Assembly: GCA_001275005.1 (NCBI GenBank)
Contig: JWZX01003408.1
Span: forward strand, 1 to 38,789
From: Chrysochromulina tobinii
Taxonomy: Eukaryota; Haptophyta; Prymnesiales; Chrysochromulinaceae
Direction of reading: 5' to 3'
Length of the DNA: 38,789 nucleotides
In this document: positions 1-9,474 of the stretch, piece after piece
Layout: each line of letters starts with the position of its first letter
Position numbering within the stretch: position 1 is the stretch's first letter
Notes under the pieces: model-generated
The model's database searches: none
The model's input: the letters and a program-made list of their open reading frames with translations, nothing else
Told to the model about the DNA's origin: nothing
Made by a program: the position numbers and the translations under genes

Positions 1-742
1 TTCCCGCCAGTGATGAAGGTCTGATGATGCGCGTTGAAGCGCAGGCAGAGCACCTCCTGCCGATGGGCCTTGAGCATCGCCTCGAGGCACGGCAGCTCGT
101 TCCGCCGCTTGGTGATGTCCCACACGCCCACGTGCCCATCATACCTGAGGAGCTCGCAATCAGATACAATCAGACGCCATCAGTGATGGCCATCAGACGC
201 AACGGGGAGTTGCCCATTATCAGAGGCCATCAGAGGCCATCAGAGGCCATCAGAGGCCAACAGAGGTCATCGGACACCATCAGACGCACTCAGACGCACT
301 CAGATGGCACTCAGATAGCACTCAGTCGCACTCAGCCGCCATCAGTGGTCTTCATACCCCGTCGATAGGAGAAGTTCGCAGGAGCCACGTGTCGCGACCT
401 CGAGGCATGTGACCGTGTTCGTATGGCCAACGAGCGAGATCGTCAAGCCCGAGTCCGGATTCCACAGCCGGATGGTACCGTCGTCGTTGCCCGTGATCAC
501 GAAGTCGCACAGCTCAGAGACGTGCAGACAAGAAATCTCCCCTGCGCTCGCATGCATGCTCGGGAGCGTCAAATGTGGCACTCGGTGGCACTCACCTGCG
601 CTCGCTTTCATGCTCAAGATCGTCAAAAGCGTCAAATGTGGCACTCACCTTCGGTCTCATGCATGATGGAGAGCGTCGCCATGTCATAAGGATCCCACGC
701 GCGGATCGTCCCGCGATTGCCTAGACCCGCTACCGTCCCCAT
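1..742 (-). CDS. WD40-repeat protein, 5' part of gene, three exons (partial)
   Basis: Spliced on the minus strand as 742-649, 541-358 and 144-<1; the gene runs off the left edge. The joined reading frame gives three successive WD40 blades, each ending in a W-D or W-N dipeptide (IRAWDP, IRLWNP, VGVWDI), with GH/AH turns between them. Splice sites are GT-AG and phases match: exon 1 ends with one base of a Gly codon, exon 2 with two bases of a Gly codon. WD40 proteins form beta-propeller scaffolds; nothing here identifies the partner. The start at 742 is the first ATG in frame, but a CTAG acceptor ends at 721, so exon 1 may instead begin at 720 and be internal. The blades resemble those of EF-hand/WD40 proteins, but I do not recognise the family. 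Confidence 0.75.
145..357 (-). repeat. Intron filled with ~10-nt tandem repeats
   Basis: This 213-nt intron of the WD40 gene is largely degenerate copies of a 10-nt unit. On the coding strand the first half is CTGAGTGCnn repeats and the second half is CTCTGATGGC repeats. Donor is GTATGAAG and acceptor CTCCTCAG. The CTCTGATGGC/CTCTGATGAC unit also fills the intron of the selenoprotein O gene at 34806-34904. Confidence 0.8.
542..648 (-). other. Intron made of two head-to-tail intron copies
   Basis: The 107-nt intron between WD40 exons 1 and 2 splits into two similar halves, 648-596 (53 nt) and 595-542 (54 nt). On the coding strand each half begins GTGAGTGCCAC, contains CACATTTGACGCT and GAGCAT, and ends GCGAGCGCAG. 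The acceptor of the first copy directly abuts the donor of the second, so each half looks like a complete intron and no exon base lies between them. Confidence 0.85.
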
Positions 743-1100
743 TGCCGCAACCGCTCGTGGTCGCGATAGCGTAGAAACGCCGAACCGAACGGACGGCCGA
801 AGTCGGAAGCGCGCGTTCTACTCCGATCGTCAAGCCAAATTCCCCACACCCTTGACTTGACTTGACTTGACTAGTGTGTTTCAGTGGGCGCAAGCCGACA
901 ACCCCGAATGCCAAAAGGCGCGAAAGCCAAAACAACCCCAGAACTAACCCCGAACCCGCATGACAAATTGACAATCCCGAAGCCCAGTCGCCCACACTGG
1001 CTCACACAGTCGACAATGTGCAGTGTGCCCAAGTGCGGTGGGCGCGGCACCAGCCACCGCGGTCATCACTCTCAACTCCCCATAATTCGCAGGGGAGTGA
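743..1100. other. Intergenic region, with (CTTGA)4 microsatellite at 851-872
   Basis: This lies between the WD40 gene start and the 3' end of the glycosyltransferase-like gene. It probably holds the WD40 promoter or an upstream intron and the 3' UTR of the neighbour. The only clear structure is four CTTGA units at 851-872. No convincing protein or RNA was seen. Confidence 0.5.
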
Positions 1101-2345
1101 TCACCGCAGCCCATTCTCCTCTTTTCTCTTCGCCCGACGGCGCTCTGAGCAGGTCGTGACGACCGCTGAGCCAAAAGAGTGTGCCTTGATGTTGGTATCG
1201 TTCAAGCGAAAGTTGAAGCCGAGTACATCGACTGCCGCGGCGCGCCAGGAGGCCTGGTCAAACAAGTGGACCATATGGTGGGGCGCACTGCGATCATATC
1301 GAAAGGCAAACAGGTCTCCAAAAGGGACTGGCATACATGCCGTATGCTTCGACGTGGCCAACGCCCACGAGAAGAGGATCTCATCAACGGCTCCTCCACG
1401 AAACTCCCGTTCGAAACCGAGCTCATCGTATCGCATGAGCGCCGACTTTGCTTGTGCTAGAATTGCGGGAAAGGAACCGCGCCGTCCTTGCCCAAAGTTG
1501 GCATAGAAGAGGCCCACGTGCGTGTGATGCATATCAGTTTCGATTTTCCCTTTCTGCTTCAGCTTGCTGTTGATGGCTCCGAGCTTGCCCCAGTGCCAAC
1601 TGCTGTCAAATGGCACCCCAAAGTCATCAAACGCGCAGCCACGGCGGCGGAAGGCTTCCCAAATCGCCGACGTGCCTTTGCTCGTGGGCACAATGTCGGT
1701 ATCCATCTTCATAAACTCTTCGTAGGGAGAGAGCAGGTCCATACGAAGCTCAGGAAGCATATTCCATCGCTCATGCGCAGTGCTAGTCACCTCGTTGAGC
1801 CCGTCATCAAAACATTCGGGGCGATAGAGTATCACATGGTCAAACAGCTTCGAGCCGAGTGCTGGTGCGAGGGACTCGTGATCAGCAAGCAGGCTCATGG
1901 GGTAGACGTCGCCCACTTTGCGCAGCAGCTTGACTTGCACCGTCACCATCTCAAGGTACCCGAGTCCGAACGCCATTCCGAGGTACCCACTTCCGTTGCG
2001 ACTCATCGCTCGCAAGTCGGACATGTATGTCTTGCAGCCAGCGCATCGAACTTCATGGCGTCGTGGTGGCCGAGATCGGTGGAGATTGGTGGAGATTGGT
2101 GGAGATTCAGGGCGCCTGTCGCAGAGGCGTTCCGAAGGCCACGACTGATTGTCATGAGGATAGGACTCATCGTCGAGATCAACCAGCTTGGTTGGGCACT
2201 TGTATTCCGCAAAAAGCTGATCGATTTGACGAGGCAGATTGTAGAAGGCGCTCACCACGGAGGTGCTATTAGTCATGCGCTGAGCCAACAAGTAAATGGT
2301 GATAAGAAAAGCGATGGCCCCGGCCGCCCTGTTGGTGGACCCCAT
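1101..2345 (-). CDS. Membrane-anchored glycosyltransferase-like protein
   Basis: The frame encodes 414 residues from the ATG at 2345; the longer frame back to 2531 gives a low-complexity, improbable N-terminus. A single hydrophobic segment at about residues 10-24 (AGAIAFLITIYLLAQ) suggests a type II signal anchor, as in Golgi enzymes. A D-x-D motif sits in MKMDTDIVPT at roughly residue 215, preceded by a ~100-residue stretch with the pattern of a GT-A nucleotide-sugar fold (learned start YLGMAFG, repeated LLRKVGD and YPMSLLAD-like strands). A later HTHVGLFYANF and AVDEILF segment would supply acceptor and base positions. A GT-A transferase acting on sugars in the secretory pathway is the best guess; the exact family is not recognised. 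Three 10-bp copies of GGTGGAGATT at about 2078-2107 fall in a weakly conserved stretch (ESPPISTNLHRSRP) that could be an unspliced intron or a repeat expansion. Confidence 0.6.
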   Translation of the reverse strand: MGSTNRAAGAIAFLITIYLLAQRMTNSTSVVSAFYNLPRQIDQLFAEYKCPTKLVDLDDESYPHDNQSWPSERLCDRRPESPPISTNLHRSRPPRRHEVRCAGCKTYMSDLRAMSRNGSGYLGMAFGLGYLEMVTVQVKLLRKVGDVYPMSLLADHESLAPALGSKLFDHVILYRPECFDDGLNEVTSTAHERWNMLPELRMDLLSPYEEFMKMDTDIVPTSKGTSAIWEAFRRRGCAFDDFGVPFDSSWHWGKLGAINSKLKQKGKIETDMHHTHVGLFYANFGQGRRGSFPAILAQAKSALMRYDELGFEREFRGGAVDEILFSWALATSKHTACMPVPFGDLFAFRYDRSAPHHMVHLFDQASWRAAAVDVLGFNFRLNDTNIKAHSFGSAVVTTCSERRRAKRKEENGLR

Positions 2346-2742
2346 GATTACGAAGCGCCGCGTGCACCAACAAGCAAGCAAAGATCCCCACAGCCGTGAA
2401 CCACCATGTGAAGAGACAGTAGGCGGCCAAAAAAAGGTGTCTCGCGGCCGTCTGGGGGGCAGATGGGGTACCAGTGTCCGAAGGAAATGCCTGTGGCTAT
2501 TCTGGGGGGGGGGGTCAATACAAGATATCATTTATCATGACGCTCTCACATGTCTATCATTGTGTATCGAGGGCGCCGCTGAGCCACTTGGCTTCTCTCC
2601 CGGTGCGGGCACCTGTTGAGAAGTTAGTTGCGTAATAGCATAGGGGAGTGGGTCACTCGACCGTGTCGGCCGGCCCCAAGAAGGGGACCGGCCGACTGAC
2701 CACACATGCGTAGCGCTCAACGCGGTCGCATCAACTGTGCAT

Positions 2743-3455
2743 GCTCGGTGTTGCGAGGAAGCTGACCTTGCGAGCCTCGGGTGGATCTGTGACGCTGAGC
2801 AGCGATGCACAGACGCAGCAATTGTGCTGGACGCATCTACGCGTGTAGCAGCAGCCGCAAGAAGCGGCCTGCCGGCCTCATCGATGTGCACTTGCATTGC
2901 GTCGTCGACCATGCAGGCCGCCATCAACCGAGCTCACGCTCGGTGTTGCGAGGAAGCTGTCCTGGCGAGCCTCGCGTGGATCTGTCACGCTGAGCAGCTA
3001 TGCATAGACGCAGCGCTCGTGCTAGACGCATCTACGCGTGTAGCAGCGGCCGCAGGAAGCTTAGAGGATGCTGCATGATCGATCCGCACATGCATTGCGT
3101 CGACGACAGTGCACTTGAGTCCAAGACGGCGACAACAATGCTTGGTCAAGCAAGGAAGCTGACCTTGCGAGCCTCTCGTGGATCTGTCACGCTGAGCAGC
3201 TATACATAGACGCAGCGCTCGTGCTAGACGCATCTACGCGTGTAGCAGCGGCCGCAGGAAGCGGCCTCAACGATGTACACTAGCATTGTGTCGTCGACCT
3301 TGCAGATGGGTCGCATCTGCTCGGTGTTGCGAGGAAGCTGACCTTGCGAGCCTCGGGTGGATCTGTGACGCTGAGCAGCGATGCACAGACGCAGCAATTG
3401 TGCTGGACGCATCTACGCGTGTAGGTCAGTGTAGCAGCAGCCGCAACCCGCAAGA
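2743..3455. repeat. Four-copy tandem repeat, units ~180-200 bp
   Basis: Units start near 2743, 2938, 3140 and 3319 (spacings 195, 202 and 179 bp). Each begins GCTyGGT..GCnAGGAAGCTG, continues with GCGAGCCTC.nGTGGATCTGT and GACGCTGAGCAGC, and then has GACGCATCTACGCGTGTAG with a self-complementary ACGCATCTACGCGT core. Units 1 and 4 match almost exactly over their first ~120 bp, and units 2 and 3 resemble each other more closely, so the array did not simply grow unit by unit. No protein is conserved across the units. Confidence 0.85.
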
Positions 3456-3738
3456 AGCATAGAATCCTGTGGGGGCTTGCCTTTTCTTGAGATCGCCACG
3501 TTGCGCGTCGTTTCGGAAATCCACCCAAACACGATAGGAACCCCTCCCTGGTCCCCAGCTCGCGGTCCTCCCCCCCGGACCTTCCTTGCACACCACCGCA
3601 CACGAGCATGGTTATCTCGGCGTACTACCTACCCATTGGATGGGCGACCGTGTGATGGCGTATTCACTGTGGTCGAGCTATGTATGGTCGAGCCATATCC
3701 GCCCGAGGTCGAGGCTACTGTTACACCTGCTCACCTGT

Positions 3739-4023
3739 TTGAAAATCATAAGCCAATGCCTTCATGGACTCAGGAACTCAAAACTTGGCAGCAGGCTTCC
3801 TAACTTTTTGAGATCTGCTCAAAATCAAATAAATCATAACTTCCCAGAGCGAATTTTGACTGAATACCCTACTTAGGGTGCAGAAATGGCCCTTCCCGAA
3901 GGATCCAGCTCTGCGCCTCTGGGAAGTCGATAAGGCAAGTGAAGCACCTCCCATCCTCCCTGAGAAAAGGCTATAGCCAAGTCTTGGGCCCCATCCGCGA
4001 TCACCACGGCTTATGATTTTCAA
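3739..4023. mobile_element. Candidate MITE or fold-back element
   Basis: A perfect 16-bp inverted repeat bounds 285 bp: TTGAAAATCATAAGCC at 3739-3754 and its reverse complement at 4008-4023. A second near-perfect inverted pair lies inside (CTTCCCAGAGCG at about 3840-3851 and CGCCTCTGGGAAG at about 3917-3929). The interior is AT-richer than its surroundings and has no open frame. A clear target-site duplication is not visible, although TCAC lies just outside both ends in the inverted sense. This fits a non-autonomous DNA transposon, or simply a hairpin-forming intergenic sequence. Confidence 0.45.
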
Positions 4024-4361
4024 GTGACGATTTTTTGTCCATTTTCGCTCACTTTACCGCTCAGGCGGCCGGGAACGTTCTCTGGCCGGCCCCGGTTGCG
4101 GCGGCGTAGCCGTAGCGCGTAGGTTGCTGCGGGAACCGGGATGCTCTGGTTCGATCCGCGTGGCAATCGGGTCCTCCAATTCACTGCGCGAACCTTGGGC
4201 TTTCAAGCCTATTTCAAGCCGGGAATTTTGGGGTCCAGCACGGTCGCCTCTCTCTCCAAAAGTGCAATCACAGACGAGCGTTGGGCCTCGAAGCTCGCGC
4301 GCCATACATGTATGTTTACCAGCAAGGGCACTGAAGCCCCCGCTCGCTCTCGCTCTCCGGC

Positions 4362-6727
4362 TCACGCCAAATACCGATACACTGAAGAAGAGCCTTGGTC
4401 GCGCTCCAAGTACTCGCGGTCAATGAGCGACTCGATGCGTTTCTTGAGGTCGGGTGGCTTCAGAGGGAACTTGAGTTGCTGGAAGAGCTCCGACATGAGC
4501 AGCGCATGCGTGAGCGTCTTGCGCGCCTTCATGATGCGCACGATGGCAGCATCGATTTGGTACTGCCGGTCCTGGAAGACGCGCTCCGTGGTCTGCTCAC
4601 TCTCCTGCTCGCTCTCGCGCATCTGGATCGAATTGATCTTGATGCGGTAGAGTGCGTTCTTAAATGTGTCCTCGAAGAAGAAGCTGTCCTCGTCTTCCAC
4701 GTCACGCCCCTTGGGTTCCTTGCGCAGCACGCGCTGCTTGCCGCAAGCGAGCGACTGTAGGGTCAGCTTGAGCTCCTTATCCTCGATGCCCGTCGCGGAG
4801 AGGATGGACTTATATCCCAGTGATCCCTCTGCTCCCAGGTCGTCGTTGAAGAGCAGCAGCACGATGGCTTGATTGAGCGAGACGTTAAGCTCTTTGCGCC
4901 CCAAAGGGAAGTTGGCGAGAAGCGTGCAGTGGCCGAGATACGGATGCCACTGCAGCCGGCGGCCGTTGTGCTTTTTGGTGTAGTAGTCGTTGAAGACCCC
5001 CTGCAGTCGCAGGACCTCCTCGGGCAGGCAAACCTCGACAGGCGGGTACGTAGGCCAGTACCCCTGCGTGAGCACGTGCACCGAGAGCTGGATGTCCTTA
5101 TCCTCCTGGCCTGACTCGAGCATACGCGCCTGCGGTGACTCCTTGAAGGAGGCCATCACGTCGCGCGAGAGCTCTATGTCCTTGAACATGCCCTCGAGCT
5201 TGGCAGTGAAGCCCGAGCCACACTCGGCCTTCAGCTTCGAGATCATCGACTTCTCCGCGTCCACAGAGGCCGACTTGTCGAGCAGCAGTCGCTTGGACAA
5301 GTCCTTCTTGTAGAAGGCCTCGAACATGTCCTTGCCGTCAATGTACCGGAACAGGGTCATCGTCTTGTCGAGCACCTCCTCGAGCTCCTCTTCCGAGGTA
5401 CCCTTATTGCCGCTGCGCAGCTTGCCGTCGAGGAAGCGCGCGACGAGCTCGGCGGCGCGATTCTGGCGCACGTTGATGAAGCATTCGAAGGCCTCCTTGA
5501 GGGAGTGGCCGAACTGCTCGTTGGAGCTGAAGGCGTCGTAGAGGATGCGGTCGAGCTTCTCCTTGAACTGCAGCAGCTCCTGCACGAGGCCGCGCTCGCG
5601 CTCCGCATCGCTCACCATCGCAGTGCCCACGCGCTTGATGAACGCCGCAAAGGCCTGGCGCAGCCGCGGCAGCGCGTCGACTAACCCTAACAGGTTGTAC
5701 ATGCACGTGAGGTCGTCGATGCGACTCTGCTCCATGAGTGTGGTGAAGCCCTTCTCGATGATGGCGTCCACATGCGCGGCGAGCAGCTCCTGCAGCGCCG
5801 TCTGCAGCAGCGCTTTGCGTGTCGAGAGGTGCAGGTAATGCAGCACGCGTTGCTCCTCCTGCGCGAGGCGCGAGCGCACGTGCTGTAGGTACGAGGGTAC
5901 GTCCATCACATGCAGATGCGTGGCCGCCTCGGCGACGTAAAAGTCGCGCGTCGTGCGCAGGAAGTGGACCTCGAAGAGCTCAACGTACATGCCCAAATCA
6001 TGAAGCATGCGCAGCAGCGAGTGCAACAGCATACGCTCCACCTGCGCGTTGGCAGCATCCGGGGACACGCACGCATGTCAAGTCAGGGCAGGTAAATTCG
6101 GGGCCTACGTGGCGACTGGGTGGAGAAGCTCGCGGGCGACACGCGGATACGGCAGCGGATGCGCTCGCACACCTGATCCCCCGTGCGCTCGTGCTCGATG
6201 AGGGTCAGGAGGCCCTGCACCGTTTTGCGCGCCACCTCCGGCCGCCGACCCAGGTGCGACCGAAAGATCGTGAGTCCCATATCCCAGAGCGACTTGTTCG
6301 CCGTCTGCATGACGTGCGTGCGATCCAAATAGAGGAAGATGGAGCGCAGCGTGAGCATTTGGTCGCAGTGGTCTGCCCAGGTGGCCTGTACCAGCGACAG
6401 GAACGCGAGCGTATCGGGCGTCTGCCCCAGGAGCATGTCCAGGCGTGACGCCACATGCTGCTCGCATTCCTCCCGCAGGCGGTCGTAGACCACGGCCGCC
6501 AGGTTTTGCAAGCACATGTCTTCGACGGCGCGGTAGAGCTCCTCCAAACTGTGCCCCACTGCGCACTTGGCGTGCACCGCCTGCACCGCTGCCTGCAGCC
6601 TCGCCCATGTGTCACGCTCAAAATTTTCGGGCAGCTTAGGCCGGGACTTGAGCGGCTTAATCACGAGCTTCTTGGTGACCGGATTGGTGCCTGCTCGATT
6701 GGCTAAGGACGAGCCCGGGAGCGACAT
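4362..6727 (-). CDS. CUL4: Cullin-4, scaffold of CRL4 ubiquitin ligases
   Basis: Two exons on the minus strand, 6727-6173 and 6041-4362, with a 131-nt GT-AG intron (6042-6172) that joins TGDQ to VERMLLHSLL in frame. The 744-residue product is close to animal CUL4A in length. The N-terminal KKLVIKPLKSRPKLPENF block is the CUL4 signature, the part that contacts DDB1. Cullin repeats follow, then the cullin homology region with the GKDMFEAFYKKDLSKRLL and SASVDAEKSM blocks, and a C-terminal winged helix ending in YRYLA. The NEDD8 acceptor lysine is K690 in IVRIMKARKTL. It would hold DDB1-DCAF substrate receptors at its N-terminus and RBX1 at its C-terminus, in the nucleus and cytosol. The start at 6727 is the first ATG. 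I see no defect, and CUL4 fits better than CUL3 or CUL1 because of the N-terminal block. Confidence 0.95.
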
Positions 6728-7138
6728 GTGTGCCACACTTGCGCCTCGGGCGTCTCTACACGAGAGGTGGCGGAAAAAGCGTTGTCGCGAGCGCTCTCCT
6801 GTCTCGTTGTCTACTGCACTAGGGACGGCGGAGCGGAGAGGACTGAGGTTTCGAGTGTACGCTCACCCGAGAGGTTCAAAGTAACGAAGATCGAAGTGCT
6901 GACACAAGCAGGTCCCAGTTTCCACTCTCCCAGGCTCCCACCCGCGCAGCTTTCCGATGGGGCCAGCTTCGGCTCGTACCGTACCCCTACTCGGCCATGC
7001 CTCCAACCACTGCGATAGCGGCCCCCGCGCTTGGGGGCCCGGAAAGCATTCGCATTGTGTTGAACAGCAGCAGCACCCGCGCTGGCAGGAACCTGTGGCA
7101 CCGCCCACGCCCCTTCGTTTCGAGGCGAGCCGTTGGGT
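6728..7138. other. Intergenic region between cullin-4 and superoxide dismutase
   Basis: It holds the promoter and 5' UTR of the cullin gene and the 3' UTR of the dismutase gene, both on the minus strand. I see no convincing coding or RNA feature. Confidence 0.5.
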
Positions 7139-7993
7139 CTAGAACTCGACCGGCTGGCCCTTGGCAGCCATCGCGTAGTACTCACCGACCTTGTTCCAGT
7201 TGATGACGTTGTAGAACGCGGCGATGTACTCGGGTCGGCGGTTCTGGTACTTGAGGTAGTAGGCGTGCTCCCACACGTCGATGCCCATGATCGGGATGAG
7301 ACCCTCCTCGAGGCCAGTGCCCTCCATCAGCGGGTTGTCCTGGTTGGGCGTCGTCACGATCTTGACGCTGCCGTCCTTGGCGACGGCGAGCCACGCCCAG
7401 CCCGAGCCAAACACGCCGGCAGCCGCCGCGCTGAACTGTTCCTTGAACTTGTCATACGAGCCAAAGGCCGCCATCATTTTGTCGGCAAGGACGCCCTTGG
7501 GCTCGCCGCCAGCGTTGGCGCTCATGGTGTTCCAGAGGAGGCAGTGGTTATAGTGGCCGCCGCCGGCGTTGTTGAGCTTCGCGGCCTTGGCGCCCGGCAT
7601 CAGCGAGACGAGCGAGGCGGCAGGCTTGCCCGCCATGGCCTTGTTGAGGTTGTTGACGTACGCCTGATGGTGGAAATCATGGTGGAACTTCATAGTCGCC
7701 GCGTCGATATGCGGCTCGAGCGCGTCGTACGCATACGGCAGTGGGGGGAGCTTGAACATGGCATCATCCGCCACCGCGGCGTCCGAGAAACCCACCGCTG
7801 CCGCAGCAGCAAGGCCAAGCCCAAGAGCTGAGCGACGCGTGGTCAAAAGGCTCTCAGCTGGAATGCCAAACTTGGCGAGCAGCAGGCGCTCCTCGCCAGT
7901 GGCGGCCATCTTCGGGCACGAAGCACGGCTGACGACCCGCGTCGAGGGCGCGACGAGCGCGCCGGTCACCGCCAGCAGCACGCAGGAGATCAT
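7139..7993 (-). CDS. Mn-type superoxide dismutase, predicted thylakoid-lumen form
   Basis: The 284-residue frame from the ATG at 7993 carries an N-terminal signal peptide ([14 protein letters not shown]), a transit stretch, and then a twin-arginine lumen signal ([18 protein letters not shown], ending A-V-A before [12 protein letters not shown]). Mature domain: [15 protein letters not shown] holds the first two metal histidines, [11 protein letters not shown] follows, and [14 protein letters not shown] holds the Asp and last His ligand. GGGHYNH and TTPNQDNPL are of the Mn type rather than the Fe type (the latter has a Q in the first block and NAAT-like in the second). It converts superoxide to hydrogen peroxide and oxygen, here probably beside photosystem I or II. 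The longer frame to 8065 adds a non-signal-like N-terminus, so 7993 is preferred. No intron is present. Confidence 0.9.
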   Translation of the reverse strand: MISCVLLAVTGALVAPSTRVVSRASCPKMAATGEERLLLAKFGIPAESLLTTRRSALGLGLAAAAAVGFSDAAVADDAMFKLPPLPYAYDALEPHIDAATMKFHHDFHHQAYVNNLNKAMAGKPAASLVSLMPGAKAAKLNNAGGGHYNHCLLWNTMSANAGGEPKGVLADKMMAAFGSYDKFKEQFSAAAAGVFGSGWAWLAVAKDGSVKIVTTPNQDNPLMEGTGLEEGLIPIMGIDVWEHAYYLKYQNRRPEYIAAFYNVINWNKVGEYYAMAAKGQPVEF

Positions 7994-8219
7994 GAGCGAG
8001 CGATGAGTGTTTCTTCGTTGAAGTGTCGGTGATCGCGCGAGCTCATGCGCGCTCTTCACGTTCACGTGTTATTGTTTCGTCAATCGGCCGGTGGTGTGCG
8101 TGGTGTGGTCGTGCTGTGTTGAGGTTGCGATGATCCGGCATCGACATTGTACAGGTAACTCCCTATGGACCAGGAGCGAATCCTCGGGCCCCGGGGCTCG
8201 CTCTCTCGCTCTGCCGTAC

Positions 8220-9009
8220 TCATCCCTTGCCCTTGCCACCCTTGCCCTTCCCTGGGCTGCCTTTGCCACCCTTGCCGCCTTTGCCCTTGCCATCGCCTTT
8301 GCCCTTTCCGCCTTTGCCCTTTCCGAACCCCTTTCCGATCCCCTTTCCGCCACCGCCTTTGCCCTTACCGCCACCGCCGCCGGCGCCCTTGGGCTGCGGG
8401 AGGAAGCGCTGCAGAGGGAGCAGTTTCTCAGGATTGATGTAGAGCTTGTCGCCCGCCTTGAACGAGGTCGCCTCCATGCCCGTGGCGGGCTTGACGCTGA
8501 AGAGCAGCTCCTGAATCGTGCCAAAGATCTCATCGACCTGCGGGGGAAGGCACAATGAGACAGCCATTTGCTTACGCGTCGCGTGCAGTGCGGACTCGCG
8601 AGAGCAGGAGAGCTCACCTTGCCCACGTCGCGTTTGTTTTCTAGATAGATCGGTGCGTTGAGATATGGCACCTGCCGCGCCGGGTTTGCCGTACATGGGG
8701 TCAGCCCGCTGCAAAACGCACCACCAGAGCCGCGCCGCCGGAGCTCTAGCGCACCTTATCGTTCGTTGATTTGACAACTAGGTCGCCTTCGCACGAGTGC
8801 TGGAAGATGCCCATCTCGACGACCGAGTCGGGAGGTCCCTCAGAGTAAAAGCCCCCACCCCCTTTTCCTTTGCCGCCGCCTTTGCCTTCACCTTTGCCAC
8901 GGCCTGCGAAGGGATGTGTGTGAGACAACACACGAGAGAGCTGAGTACGAGCGCATGGGCAACCGACGTTCCGTCCCGTGCTCGGCGCACACGCACCTCC
9001 GAAGCCCAT
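8220..9009 (-). CDS. GAR1: GAR1, H/ACA ribonucleoprotein subunit 1
   Basis: Four exons on the minus strand: 9009-8997, 8903-8755, 8671-8618, 8537-8220, with GT-AG introns of 93, 83 and 80 nt. The joined product is 177 residues. The conserved core reads [35 protein letters not shown], then [16 protein letters not shown] and [14 protein letters not shown], which is the GAR1 beta-barrel and its C-terminal extension. It works in nucleolar H/ACA particles with dyskerin, NOP10 and NHP2, which pseudouridylate rRNA and snRNA. The flanking low-complexity tails are unusual: instead of the RGG repeats that give the family its name, they are made of Gly and Lys ([12 protein letters not shown]) with almost no Arg. 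Intron phases are all consistent with this join. Confidence 0.93.
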
Positions 9010-9474
9010 GTTGAAGCCACGCGGACACCTTCAGCGGACCGTCGAGTGTGAAAGTAAGGGTTCATACCCACACTAAACAGTTTTGAGAAGAATCTTTTGC
9101 ATTTCTTTCCCTTCCTCTGCAGTGTTTTGCTCTCGGCCGGCCCGGAACCTCAGTACACTGAATTTACGCCGGCGTTGGCCCAACCGCTGACACACCACAG
9201 TAGAGTGTAGACTGTACGCGCAGACGCGCATCTCGTGGGGGCAGGTCAACCCGATGGAGGCATTGCGAGCGCTAGGTATGGGACCGGTCACCAAATGCAA
9301 CCCATTCTACCATGGACGATCGCAGCGTATGTGGCGACGCCTTTTCCATGTTCCACATCAGCGATCAGGGCAGGGGCCTGGCAAGCGTGAGGGAGCATAC
9401 GAATGTCGCACCCGGGAGAGGGCCATTTCACTTGCGCTTGCTGTTCAGGCGCGACTCGATGGTCGACCAATAGG
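9010..9474. other. Intergenic region upstream of GAR1
   Basis: This 465-bp stretch holds the GAR1 5' region and possibly the 3' end of the plastid protein gene to the right. No protein or RNA stands out. A further short exon of the plastid gene could lie here, since its C-terminus looks atypical. Confidence 0.4.

Larger units (their letters stand above)
2346..4361. other. 2-kb gene-poor gap with repeats
   Basis: No open frame here looks like a real protein. The gap has an 11-G run at 2504-2514, a four-copy tandem array (2743-3455) and a possible MITE (3739-4023), given separately. The remaining stretches, 2515-2742 and 4024-4361, show nothing I can name. The composition around 3780-3880 is noticeably more AT-rich than the flanking DNA. 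Confidence 0.6.

Noticed and set aside
684-995. Minus-strand frame upstream of the WD40 gene
   Set aside because: It is in a different frame from the WD40 exon, has no domain pattern, and reads through the likely promoter or intron.
4141-4170. GGTTCGATCC resembling a tRNA B box
   Set aside because: The bases on either side do not form a five-base T stem, and no acceptor stem or A box lies at the right distance.
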